Positions 29,009 to 38,122 of a DNA stretch of 64,000 bases are shown here, in pieces (within the stretch, counting starts at the first letter, position 1; the number at the start of each line of letters is the position of its first letter). A program made the translations under genes and the position numbers. The notes beneath the pieces were generated by a model, which searched no databases, had not been told where the DNA came from, and saw nothing but the letters and a program-made list of their open reading frames with translations. The stretch lies in contig NZ_CP054394.1 in the NCBI RefSeq assembly GCF_022539405.1, positions 2,302,501 to 2,366,500 of the forward strand, given 5' to 3'. This DNA is from Natranaerofaba carboxydovora (lineage in GTDB: Bacteria > Bacillota > Natranaerobiia > Natranaerobiales > Natranaerofabaceae).

Positions 29009-30677
29009 TTACCAGGGCATAAGACCCCAAATTGAAATACCTATACAAACAAGAGCAACAATCAGTGGAAAGCCTGTCCAGTTGTAACGATTTTCATCAT
29101 AATCATTACCCCAGCCGTGAATATAATCTACAAGCCTCTTCTCTTCATCTGAAGGTGCAAGGTGATTAAGACTTGGAACCTTATCAAATATTAAGGATAA
29201 GATTATGAACAGTGCAAAAGCCATCGGCACTGTTACAAGCCCACCTGCCATACCTAGCTCGGCAGTAGGCCCATGGCCTACAACTATAGCATCTAACACG
29301 TGTGGAGAAATAATTATATAAATTGCTCCACATAGAAGTGATGATATAACAAGGGCAAGTTTATGTGCTTTTTTCCACCATACACCAAGTAAGATCCCCG
29401 GTGTAATTGTCGTAGCAAGCATTCCAAATGCCCAAAGTATACTTGTAACCAAGAACTCCGGTGGCCTAAAGGCCAGAAGAACTACTATAATTCCACCTAT
29501 TGCAACAGCCAAGTAACCAAGGTTAACTTTCTTTTGGTCATCCATGTTTGGTGCAACTATCTCTAAAAGGTCACTTCCAACCATAGCTGATATAGCCATC
29601 AGGTTACCACTAATTGTAGAGAGACCACCTGCGATAGCACCAGCCATAACAAATGCTGCAACCCATTCTGGATTATAGAATAGATTTAATATAAGTATTA
29701 TTTGGTCCGGGTTAGCAATCTCGATACCTTCAGTCGCCTCGAAATAAACTCCAGTAAATCCAGTCACATAAGCACCAGTAAATAGTAGTCCAAGGAAAAA
29801 TGCAAACCAAACTGTAGCTTGTCTAGCATGTGCCCTTGACCTTGAGGTAAAAAACCCTCATAGCAAGGTGGGGCAGGGCAATCGGTCCAAAGGAAAATGC
29901 AGGGATTAAAGCAAAGTACCATCGAAATCTATTTCCTTCTCCCATAAACTCCTGCTCAATATCAAAAAATGTAGGTGATGCCTCCATCATAGCTGGCACT
30001 AAGTCCCCATAACCAAGGTTCGGGAACCACCAACCATCAGATCCAAGAAAATGCATAACTGCACCCATTGGAACAACCATAGCTATAATCATAACCGCAC
30101 ACTGAAAAGCCTGGTTAAAGGACGCCCCGTACATTCCACCAAGGACGATAAAACCAAGAGTTACAAATCCAGCAATAATTACAGATGTTACATAAGGAAT
30201 ACCAAACATTAGCTCAAAAGTTTGTCCCAGTCCAACCATCTGTCCTAGAGCATACATAAGCATGGATAGAATCATCCAGATAAGACATACAACAGTTGCC
30301 TCAGAACCATAGCGGCGCGAAATAAATGACGCTGGTGTAAATGTTTGAATCCTTCTCAAATAAGTTCCATATAACAATGTAAGAAGCGGTATTGAAAGAG
30401 CCCACTGTGTCCAAAGGAAAACAAAGGGCACCTGTAATCCAAGAATCAAACCACTAACACCCATAAAAGTTGCAAGACTTGCCCAGGTAGCAACCATAGC
30501 AAGACCATTAACTACCGGTCCAATTGTAAATCCTGCTGCATAAAGGTCACTAGAAGTTTCAGTTTTTCTCTGAGATGCTATAGCCACACCATAAAATACA
30601 ATAAACAAAAACCCAAGCCAAGCTACTCCAAGCCACATATTGTGTAATACAATTTCTTCTCCTACTACATCACCCAT
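29009..30677 (-). pseudogene. Solute:sodium symporter large subunit, split by a one-base frameshift
   Basis: Two adjoining minus-strand frames together make one SSS-family transporter. The first half (30677-29823) carries GVAIASQRKTETSSDLYAAGF, VNGLAMVATWASLATFMG and ALPHLAMRVF, then runs into a stop. The second half continues in the next frame, starting TSRSRAHARQATVWFAFFLG and running through NPDQIILILNLFYNPEW, VMAGAIAGGLSTISGNLMAISAMVGSDLL to 29009. The break is at the A6 run 29849-29854 (T6 on the coding strand); removing one base restores a frame of about 555 residues. No other disruption is seen, so it is a fresh mutation, a sequencing indel, or slippage. It pairs with the small subunit, whose stop abuts its ATG. 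Confidence 0.85.
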
Positions 30678-30974
30678 TTAGTTGCCCCCCTCTTCTGAAG
30701 AATCATCTGATGCCTCACCAACAAACTCTTCCATCTCTTCATCAAACTTGTTGGCTACAACGGTATAAATGTAAGTAACTGCGATCATCCCAAACCAACC
30801 AAAGAATAGGGTAGTAGCATAATGGGTGGGAAATCCAAGAATGTAGCCACCTTTCAAATCAGGGAATAGAACAAAAATAAATACGGTATAAGCCATTACA
30901 AAGAAAAGTAAAGCAAATACAATGGTTAGCATAATTTCTTTCTTATAAAGCTGACTCTTTTTTTCTTCATTCAA
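30678..30974 (-). CDS. Small subunit of the second solute:sodium symporter
   Basis: A 98-residue protein with two membrane segments (about residues 12-34 and 50-72) and an acidic C-terminal tail (EEFVGEASDDSSEEGGN). Position before an SSS transporter, size and topology match a DUF4212-like small subunit, although sequence likeness to the 15873-16232 protein is low. The start is TTG at 30974 with AAAGGAG about 10 nt before it. Its stop codon is followed at once by the ATG of the large subunit, giving tight coupling. Confidence 0.7.
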   Translation of the reverse strand: MNEEKKSQLYKKEIMLTIVFALLFFVMAYTVFIFVLFPDLKGGYILGFPTHYATTLFFGWFGMIAVTYIYTVVANKFDEEMEEFVGEASDDSSEEGGN

Positions 30975-31394
30975 AACCTTTCAGCTCCTTTCTCCCGGGT
31001 TAAAATTACAAACAATTGACACAATAATAAGTTAGTGATTTTCCTTCATACTTCATCCACTATACAGCGAATTAGACAAAGTGCATAATTTGTTTAGCTT
31101 ACCTCACCTCCTCAAAAGGGGTTTTGAATTTTTTGAAAATATCGACTCTTTGGTCTGCAGCTCTGTAGTCTAGTATATTAAATAGGGGAATAATCAAAAT
31201 TGCGTTTTAATATTCTGAATATTGCAAGAAGTTTGTCAAAGCGCCTAGTATAAACTCATAACATTGCCAAGAGCTTATCCCTATAAAATGAAAAAATTCC
31301 ATCTCATAGCTAACTATTCGACGGTTTTATAAAAAATCCTCCTTAAAATTATAAATAATTAAAATTTTTAAAAAATTTAAATTATTACATTAAA
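30975..31394. other. Gene-free intergenic region
   Basis: About 420 nt upstream of the second symporter operon and downstream of an MFS gene. It is A/T-rich, with no ORF, no repeat A or B copy and no clear terminator or promoter that I can support. Confidence 0.4.
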
Positions 31395-32690
31395 TTATCT
31401 TTTTTTCTCCTTTATAAAGAAACTAGCTATAAGAGCAAGGACCGAAAAAAATAAATAAACTCTAAAACTATCAACATAGGCAAATAATTCATAAACCCGC
31501 ACTCCATTTAACAATTCTCCCGTCCATAAACTATCAAGTCGCCACCCTATTAGGTTATTCATCAAAGATGTTCCAAGAAAAGGGGCTACATTTATAACGC
31601 TTGTGGATATACCAGAAAAATTAACATCATTCACTTCTTTTACATTAGTAAAACAAAGCATAGCAAAAACCCCCCAAAACCCCATTAAAAAGTTTAAAAA
31701 TGGAATTAATAAGGCAGGAGGTTTCCCTCCAGCTAGAAATAATATAACTCCCCAGCTGACTGTAAAAATTAAAGCACCTATCTGAATTAACAGCTTTCTT
31801 TTTCCAAGATAATCAGCGAGCCTACCCATAATCGGAGACCCAACTATAACCCCAAGGGTAAAAAATAACACCTGGTTAGCTGCCACATCTCTATCCATAC
31901 CATAGCTATGACTTAAATACGGCACTCCCCAGTTACCAGAATAGCTCATTATGATACCAAGTATCCCAAATATTATAATAAAATTCGGCCATGTATAGGG
32001 GTTTAAAAACACTCTTTTTATTCCTGTAAAGACAGAAATTTTACGTTGATTATCATTATTCTCATTCTCCGATTCAGTTTCATCCGAAACAACAGGCTTA
32101 AAACCCATATCAGCAGGATTATCTCTAATGATTTTCCACATGAAAATAGCTAGCACTAAAGAAAAAATGCCAATCAAAATAAAAGAGCTTCTCCATCCTA
32201 TTCCAATAACCAAAAGGGCAAAGGGAGTAGTAGCAAGAAGACCTCCTACATTTCCAACCAGGGAAGTAAGCCCTGTAACAGTCGCAAATTCCTCCTGTTT
32301 AAACCATACTGACTGAATCTTAAAAAGGCTAACAAGAACCGTCGAAACTCCAAGGCCAACCAAAAGCCTTGATAAAGATGCCAGAAAATAACTATCCACA
32401 ATACCAAACAAAGCCGAACCAATACCGGCAAACAATATACCAAATGTAGCAACTTTTCTTGGACCTATAGAATCGGCAAATATCCCGACAGGAATCTGCA
32501 TGGCAGCATAAGCATAGAAGTACATAGAAACAAGATTACTAAGCATAGCCCCTGTAAGGCTGAGTTCTCCAGATAAATCTTCAGACACAACAGCCACTGA
32601 ATAACGGTGAAAAAAACCTACTAAAAAAGCAAGGGCCATAACAAACCATATCAGCCACCTATAACTTTCCCTTTTATCTACAAATCTCAC
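31395..32690 (-). CDS. MFS transporter
   Basis: A 431-residue transporter with 12 membrane segments. The first-half loop motif reads GIFADSIGPRKVATFG and the second-half loop GRLADYLGKRKLLIQIG. The segment HRYSVAVVSEDLSGELSLTG in the first helix pair resembles organic-anion (ACS/OPA-like) carriers. Substrate unknown. GTG start with GGGGGAG before it. Divergent from the lipid kinase gene. Confidence 0.85.
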   Translation of the reverse strand: MRFVDKRESYRWLIWFVMALAFLVGFFHRYSVAVVSEDLSGELSLTGAMLSNLVSMYFYAYAAMQIPVGIFADSIGPRKVATFGILFAGIGSALFGIVDSYFLASLSRLLVGLGVSTVLVSLFKIQSVWFKQEEFATVTGLTSLVGNVGGLLATTPFALLVIGIGWRSSFILIGIFSLVLAIFMWKIIRDNPADMGFKPVVSDETESENENNDNQRKISVFTGIKRVFLNPYTWPNFIIIFGILGIIMSYSGNWGVPYLSHSYGMDRDVAANQVLFFTLGVIVGSPIMGRLADYLGKRKLLIQIGALIFTVSWGVILFLAGGKPPALLIPFLNFLMGFWGVFAMLCFTNVKEVNDVNFSGISTSVINVAPFLGTSLMNNLIGWRLDSLWTGELLNGVRVYELFAYVDSFRVYLFFSVLALIASFFIKEKKR

Positions 32691-32776
32691 AGGAAATCTC
32701 CCCCAACCCTTTCATATTTAAGTTAGTTAAGATGTAAGAAGGAATATAGCCTCAGAAAAAAGAATACAAGTCTATT

Positions 32777-33724
32777 ATGAATACTAATATTGCGAGCACT
32801 ATTATAACAAAAAACAAAATCGGCATAATAATTAATCCTTATGCGGGAAACAACAAAGCTAGAAGAGCATGGCCAAAAATAGAAAGCCAATTAATTAAAT
32901 TTAATATTTCTTTTGAAAAATATTTTACCGACTCTTCTATACATGCCTCTCATCTTGCTAAACAAGTTATCTCTAAAGATATCTCTACAATTGTATTAGT
33001 AGGTGGTGATGGCACCTTAAACAGTTTGATTAATGGTTTATCCATAGAAGAATTAAATCGTATAAATATAGGTATTATTCCCCAGGGAACAGGAAACGAC
33101 TTTTGTAGATCACTTAACATATCATCAAAAATTGAAGACTTATTAAATCTCATGCAAAAAGATCAAACCAGATTGGTTGATTTGGGTAGGGTGAATAACA
33201 ATTTATTTGCCAACATCTCAGGCTTCGGTTTTGATGCCCAGGTGGCAGATGATATAAATAAAAACAATAAAATTTTGGTAGGCAGAACAGCTTATCTATA
33301 TTCAATTCTTAAATTATTAATTAAATACAAAAATATACCCCTACATATCATTATAGATAACCAAACACATATTTCAGAAAATGTTTTTTTAACTGCTGTA
33401 GGTAATACGGGATATTACGGCGGAGGGATTAACATAATACCCTCTGCTAAACCAGATGATGGTTATTTTCACCTATGTACCGTAGGAGATATCAAGAAAA
33501 GACAAGTTCTAAAATCCCTGCCAGGAGTCTTTTCAGGGAAACACTTAACACATCCCCAGGTAAATGAGTACAAAGCAAAAGAAATTATCATTCATCTTGC
33601 TGATAAAAATAACATAGGTCCGGAATGTCCAAATGTGCCTGTTCACGCCGATGGTGAAATTCTAACTTATTTGCCAGCCAAGTTCAACATTATACCATCA
33701 AAGTTAAAAATTTTTGCGCCATAA
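32777..33724 (+). CDS. Diacylglycerol kinase-family lipid kinase
   Basis: A 315-residue kinase of the DAGK/YegS/sphingosine kinase family, which phosphorylates a lipid hydroxyl with ATP. Motifs: INPYAGNNKARRAW (residues 19-32), the nucleotide loop LVGGDGTLNSLING (74-87), and IPQGTGNDFCRSL (101-113). The C-terminal beta-sandwich contains GNTGYYGGGINIIPSAKPDDG and ends with VPVHADGEIL. No good ribosome site precedes the ATG, so expression may be low or the start may differ. It probably recycles diacylglycerol in membrane lipid turnover. Confidence 0.88.
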   Translation: MNTNIASTIITKNKIGIIINPYAGNNKARRAWPKIESQLIKFNISFEKYFTDSSIHASHLAKQVISKDISTIVLVGGDGTLNSLINGLSIEELNRINIGIIPQGTGNDFCRSLNISSKIEDLLNLMQKDQTRLVDLGRVNNNLFANISGFGFDAQVADDINKNNKILVGRTAYLYSILKLLIKYKNIPLHIIIDNQTHISENVFLTAVGNTGYYGGGINIIPSAKPDDGYFHLCTVGDIKKRQVLKSLPGVFSGKHLTHPQVNEYKAKEIIIHLADKNNIGPECPNVPVHADGEILTYLPAKFNIIPSKLKIFAP

Positions 33725-33728
33725 TATT

Positions 33729-33953
33729 AATTCTGGTGCAAAAATTCCATTCACATAAGTAAAGTGTTTTTAATTGATACATCTAAAATTCGTTAGCAGT
33801 CGAAATAAGGCTACCTAATCCAAAAACTCATCCTGAGTCAGGTTAGCTAATGACATCGGCGTCATCAGGCCTTATTTCTCCTGCTTCCTCATCAAGATAT
33901 ATTGCAAGTAAAAACAAAACTTTGCTCATATGACTTTTTGCACCAGGATCAAT
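33729..33953. repeat. Repeat family A, interrupted copy with an inserted structured segment
   Basis: The left arm (33729-33781, starting TTCTGGTGCAAAAATTCC) and the right arm (about 33906-33953, ending TTTTTGCACCAGGATCAA) match full copies of repeat A. They are separated by about 125 nt instead of a few, and the extra DNA sits at the apex of the hairpin. The insert folds by itself (next entry). Confidence 0.75.
33796..33884. other. Branched palindromic insert
   Basis: Outer stem: GCAG (33796-33799) with CTGC (33881-33884), then GAAATAAGGC (33802-33811) with GCCTTATTTC (33869-33878). Inside are two hairpins: ACTCA-TCC-TGAGT (33826-33838), extended by GCTACCT against AGGTTAGC, and TGAC-ATCGGC-GTCA (33851-33864). 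Together they make a three-way junction on either strand. Confidence 0.65.
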
Positions 33954-34011
33954 ACTTAATTATAGAGCAAACTTAGGCTTATTAAAGTTCATTATTGATG
34001 TTTTTTATTAA

Positions 34012-34092
34012 CACCTGCCTGCTACCATAAGTGAGCTTTTAATTTGCGAGATTGTTAGCAAATTCTTGCGACACGTTGGTAGTAGGCAGGTG
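34012..34092. repeat. Repeat family B, copy 2
   Basis: Left arm CACCTGCCTGCTACCA (34012-34027) pairs with TGGTAGTAGGCAGGTG (34077-34092), with one G-T type change from copy 1. The centre (GAGCTTTTAATTTGCGAGAT) is almost the same as copy 1. Confidence 0.9.
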
Positions 34093-34221
34093 CTAAGACC
34101 ACTAAAAATATACTTTAACAAAGCCTAAATTTCAAATTTTCAAAGGAAAAATAAGTTTACTGTTGAAATCTTAATTGTTAGAAGTTTAAAAAATTATTTT
34201 AATAAGCGAGGTGTATTTTTA

Positions 34222-34836
34222 ATGGAATGTGGTAAATGTGGTTCCCACGGATGTTTTAAAGGCAATACTGACAAACTACCTAAAGACTGCCCTTCAAAAG
34301 AAGAATCAACTAAAGAAAAGCTTAATGACTACATCACCTGCGAAGAAAATGAAAATATAGCATTAAATGCTGCCAGAACAGAAAGCGAAGGTTATAAAAG
34401 ATGGACAAGGCTTGAAGAAATTATCCAGTTTTCCAAAAAAGCAGGTTACAATAAATTAGGCCTTGCATTCTGTGTTGGGCTAAACCAGGAAGCCAAAAAA
34501 ACAGTAAGAATATTAGAAGATCATGGATTTGAAGTAATTTCACTTATATGCAAAATGGGAGCGGTCCCTAAAGAAGACATAGGCTTAGAAGACAAGGAAA
34601 AAGTAAATCCTGGTAATTTTGAACCTATATGTAATCCAATTGCTCAGGCCGAGATTTTCAATGAAAAGGAAACAGACTTTAATGTCATCCTTGGGCTTTG
34701 CGTAGGACATGACTCATTACTTATCAAACATTCAAAAGCCCCTGTAACTACTTTTGCAGTAAAAGACAGAGCCCTTGGACATAATCCCCTTGCAGCAATA
34801 TACTGCGACTTTTACATGAAATCCCGCTTTCAGTAG
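34222..34836 (+). CDS. DUF1847 family protein
   Basis: A 204-residue Cys-rich cytosolic protein of the DUF1847 family, common in anaerobes. It opens with MECGKCGSHGC, a likely metal or Fe-S site, then has RWTRLEEIIQFSKKAGYNKLGLAFCVGL, FEPICNPIAQAEI, LGLCVGHDSL and VKDRALGHNPLAAIY, with conserved Cys in the order expected. Biochemical role unknown; a metal- or redox-linked function is inference from the cysteines. GCGAGGTG precedes the ATG. It is preceded by a dense block of A and B repeats and followed by a strong terminator, so it is a single-gene unit. Confidence 0.8.
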   Translation: MECGKCGSHGCFKGNTDKLPKDCPSKEESTKEKLNDYITCEENENIALNAARTESEGYKRWTRLEEIIQFSKKAGYNKLGLAFCVGLNQEAKKTVRILEDHGFEVISLICKMGAVPKEDIGLEDKEKVNPGNFEPICNPIAQAEIFNEKETDFNVILGLCVGHDSLLIKHSKAPVTTFAVKDRALGHNPLAAIYCDFYMKSRFQ

Positions 34837-34873
34837 TAAATCAGGACAGTAATACGCATCGTTAAACAACACA

Positions 34874-34924
34874 AAACCCCTTGGAAACTTCTTTATCTAA
34901 AACCTTCCAAGGGGGTTGTTTTTA
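34874..34924 (+). terminator. Rho-independent terminator
   Basis: AACCCCTTGGAA pairs with TTCCAAGGGGGTT and is followed by GTTTTTAA, downstream of the DUF1847 gene and facing the exonuclease gene. Confidence 0.85.
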
Positions 34925-34975
34925 AGACATTTAAATTTATTGAAATTTAAAATTTTCTGTAATTTTAAATTATAA

Positions 34976-35794
34976 CTAGCAATAGGGAAATTCTTTAAAC
35001 TCCTCAATTCTTTCATATTTGTTTAAGAACTTTTCTTTGTAATATTCTGAATCTTTATTCTGTATCAAATCCCTTACTTCTTGCAAGGTATTTATATTGT
35101 GCTTTTGTAACTTATTAATATAGTTGATCAGGACTTGAGCTGTCATGTATGCATCTCCTTCTGCGCTGTGTCTACCTTTTACTTTTATCTTCAGATACTC
35201 GAGAAGATAATCTAGGCTGTGACTTGGCAAGTGAGGATAAAGCACCTGACCTAATTGAAAAGTATCTAATACCGGGTTATGAATTTCCTCCTGGCAGAAC
35301 CAATTTAATTTTAAATTCAGAAAAGTCAGATCAAAGCTTGCAAAATGAGCTACCAAAGGCCTACATTTAATAAATTCTAAAAACTCACACAGTACAGGGC
35401 CTACAGGTTCTTTATCTTCCACCATTTCATTGGTTATCCCTGTTAATTTTTCCACTTTTTTGGGTATGTGCCTCATGGGGTTTACGAGCCTACTAAAAAC
35501 TTTATCCTCTTGAATCTCACCATTTTTCACTACCACACCGGCAATTGAGGTGATTTCATCACCTTCATACGGCTTTAAACCAGTAGTTTCAGTATCAAAT
35601 ACCACAAACTCTGTATCTGTTATGTTTAGATCATATTCCACGTTATTTTTTATTTCTTTACACTTTGCTCCAAGCATTTTAGAGGTAGTTCTATCCGGTT
35701 CAGATTGATATACTCTGCCTATACTCGCCTCATTTTTTTTCCTTTGCTGACCTTTTTGTAACCTTAAGAAAAAGTCTCTAACTAAAATAGACAA
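34976..35794 (-). CDS. DnaQ-like 3'-5' exonuclease (DEDDh)
   Basis: About 272 residues with one DnaQ-type exonuclease domain. Exo I is VVFDTETTGL, Exo II AHFASFDLTFL, Exo III HSAEGDAYMTAQVL, giving the D-E-D-Dh set with the catalytic His. It lacks polymerase or helicase parts, so it is a stand-alone nuclease, not a PolC fragment. The start is placed at TTG 35794: GGAGGTG lies 7 nt before it, while the ATG at 35851 has no ribosome site. It follows the cNMP/CBS/DUF294 gene by 66 nt. In other bacteria this pair recurs beside ActP-type symporters and Acs, suggesting a link to acetate control. Confidence 0.88.
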   Translation of the reverse strand: MSILVRDFFLRLQKGQQRKKNEASIGRVYQSEPDRTTSKMLGAKCKEIKNNVEYDLNITDTEFVVFDTETTGLKPYEGDEITSIAGVVVKNGEIQEDKVFSRLVNPMRHIPKKVEKLTGITNEMVEDKEPVGPVLCEFLEFIKCRPLVAHFASFDLTFLNLKLNWFCQEEIHNPVLDTFQLGQVLYPHLPSHSLDYLLEYLKIKVKGRHSAEGDAYMTAQVLINYINKLQKHNINTLQEVRDLIQNKDSEYYKEKFLNKYERIEEFKEFPYC

Positions 35795-35860
35795 ATTATC
35801 ACCTCCAAACCCTCTCCCATAACTAACCTTATATAATGTAGTTACATACATATATACATA

Positions 35861-37804
35861 TTAGCCATAGATATAAAAAGCAAATCCTGTGAGATTTTGC
35901 AGTCTCTCAACAGCTAAAAGGGATTCTCTTAATATGGTTTTTTCCCATTTTGTAAGCTTATTTAACGCTACCATGTTATCCGGCTCAAGTCCCTGTTTTA
36001 CTTTATCTACACTATCTTTAATTCTAAACATCATCAGCGCTTCATAAGAAGCATGAATAAAATCAGCATCATCCTTAGAAAGGACATTTCTTTCTTTAAG
36101 CATATCAAGCCTCTCATAAGTGTTTGTAGAAACTATACCTTCTCTAAGAGAAAACACCCGCAAACAATCAACAATATGAACGCAGGCTGACTTTTTAAGA
36201 TTTACCCACTCACCATATTTCTTATCTTTTTGAGCTTTTATCTGCTTGAAAAACCCAATTGGAGGCTTCCTTCTCAAATCATCTCTTACTAAAAACTGTA
36301 GGGCCACACTACTCTCCCTAAAAGTTCTTATAACAAAGTTCTTTAATAGATCACAGTAACGTTTCTTGCCATATATATGCCTGAAATCCAAAAATATGGT
36401 CATAAGTCTAACATTTTCCCCATCGGGGTTAGTAGCCCACTTTTTGACTACATTTCTCCAGCTCTTAAAGGAACGACACCATTTTGGATTATTAGCCATT
36501 ACATCTCCAGGACATCTTTTAAAACCTAATTTTACTAACCCTTCAACAATTTTATCTCCAAGGATTAAGAAGTATTCCTGAACTTCTTTTTCGTCCAGTT
36601 TGTATACATCTTCAAAAACTATTCCATTATCTTGATCAGTCCTCATAAACTGCTCTTTTCGCCCACTACTTCCCATATTTATAAAGCTATAATTAACAGG
36701 CGGCGGGCCATGACCTTCTGCTTCCATTTCCTTCTCTGATATCTGAATAACCTTACTTGTAAGTTGATCATAAAATTCTGTTATAACTTCACAAACCATC
36801 TTAGCACTAGCTCTTTCTTTAATAAGCTCATCTATTAGACTATCTATCTCATCTCTTGCCACTAATAGGTCATCAATTGTCTTAGCATTTTCTAAACTAG
36901 CAGCAATATTTAACGCCCCAGCCTTTCTTGATTTGACCAGGTCTCTAATTGTCAAAATTCCAGCTAGCTTTTCTTTTTCAGTTACTACTATATGCTTTAT
37001 TTTATGCTTAACCATTAATATAAGAGCATTGTACATATATTCTTCTGGATCTAAAGTTATAAGATGCTCACTAGATATATCTTTAGCTTTAACATTTTGG
37101 GGCGAAATGTCATTTGCGACAATTCTATGTGTTAAGTCCTGCTCTGTTATTATTCCCTGAGGTATCTCATTGTCATCTACAACTACTACAGAGCTAACGT
37201 CATGTTCTCTCATAATTTCAGCAACCCGTTTTGCAGTGTCATCTTTTTTACATACTATTACCGGTGATATCATATTTTGCTTTACTGAAGTCCGAAGAGA
37301 AGCTTCATCTACAGATAAATCCTTTCCTCCGCTTCCTTCAATCAAAAACTTTTCGTACAGATTCTTTATTCTTTCTCCAAGTTCTTTTTGAAAATATTGT
37401 GAAAACTGGGGGTTTTCATCTGCAAGTTCTTCAAAAGTATCTTCATCTATTACTAAACAGTTCATTTCCTCAATTACCTTAGATGAACCTGCATAGCGCC
37501 CATCGGTGAAAAAAGCTGTCTCACCAAAGAAGTTATATGGTGTCCTTTCCCCCTGCTTTATCTCTTCACCATTTTCCCCTTTGACAAGTATCTCTACTTT
37601 ACCTGATAGGACTATAAATAATAATCCCTTACTCTGATCACCCTGTCTAAACACATAACTACCTTCATGATAGCTTCTAATATGAAGCTTATCTAGGGCA
37701 GTATTTAAAGTATTTTCGTCAAGAAAGCTAAACGGAGATACATCTTTAAGAACTCCAAAGTAATCTTTTGGTGTTTCTTGTTTTAAAAAAGCCAAGGACA
37801 TCAT
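35861..37804 (-). CDS. cNMP-binding/CBS/DUF294 nucleotidyltransferase-like regulator
   Basis: A 647-residue signalling protein. A cyclic-nucleotide-binding domain covers about residues 20-140 (FRQGDQSKGLLFIVLSGKVEIL, FFGETAFF). A CBS pair covers about 175-295 (MREHDVSSVVVVDD, KHKIKHIVV). Then comes the DUF294 nucleotidyltransferase-like domain with NMGSSGRKEQFMRTDQDNGI, where Gly-Ser and the Asp pair form the active-site signature, and a DUF294 C-terminal domain. It should couple nucleotide levels to nucleotidylation of an unknown partner. AAAGGG abuts the ATG pair; a TTG three codons in (37795) has better spacing, so the start is uncertain. Confidence 0.88.
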   Translation of the reverse strand: MMSLAFLKQETPKDYFGVLKDVSPFSFLDENTLNTALDKLHIRSYHEGSYVFRQGDQSKGLLFIVLSGKVEILVKGENGEEIKQGERTPYNFFGETAFFTDGRYAGSSKVIEEMNCLVIDEDTFEELADENPQFSQYFQKELGERIKNLYEKFLIEGSGGKDLSVDEASLRTSVKQNMISPVIVCKKDDTAKRVAEIMREHDVSSVVVVDDNEIPQGIITEQDLTHRIVANDISPQNVKAKDISSEHLITLDPEEYMYNALILMVKHKIKHIVVTEKEKLAGILTIRDLVKSRKAGALNIAASLENAKTIDDLLVARDEIDSLIDELIKERASAKMVCEVITEFYDQLTSKVIQISEKEMEAEGHGPPPVNYSFINMGSSGRKEQFMRTDQDNGIVFEDVYKLDEKEVQEYFLILGDKIVEGLVKLGFKRCPGDVMANNPKWCRSFKSWRNVVKKWATNPDGENVRLMTIFLDFRHIYGKKRYCDLLKNFVIRTFRESSVALQFLVRDDLRRKPPIGFFKQIKAQKDKKYGEWVNLKKSACVHIVDCLRVFSLREGIVSTNTYERLDMLKERNVLSKDDADFIHASYEALMMFRIKDSVDKVKQGLEPDNMVALNKLTKWEKTILRESLLAVERLQNLTGFAFYIYG

Positions 37805-38122
37805 CCCTTTGTTCTTTGTAAGATTATGTTAAAAGCTAAAGGTTTATACCCATTGTATAATAAAATCTGAATACAAACAAGATTAATTGTTGAAATTTTT
37901 CAAATATTTACTCTATGACACCTACTTATATTAAAATGATTGACAAAAGACAATTCCTTTTAATAAAATTTATCATTACAAGTAGAAATATTTTTCATTT
38001 AAAGTGCAGCAAAAGACTGATATAATATTCATAACATCTCTTATTGGTTAATAACTTTATTTAAGAATGTGATTTAGTTTTTTTAGTTTTAGTTTTCGAT
38101 TAGAAAGGAGGGAATACCCCCC
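37805..38122. other. Divergent intergenic region with candidate promoters
   Basis: About 318 nt. On the minus strand TTGTTT (37880-37875), a 17-nt spacer and TACAAT (37857-37852) could drive the DUF294/DnaQ genes. On the plus strand a TATAAT at 38021-38026 lacks a good -35. Nothing else is seen. Confidence 0.4.

Noticed and set aside
33796-33884. Possible tRNA or riboswitch in the branched insert
   Set aside because: It makes three helices, but there is no T-loop (GTTCRA), no 7-bp acceptor with CCA and no motif of a riboswitch class I know. Its position inside repeat A suggests a nested repeat.
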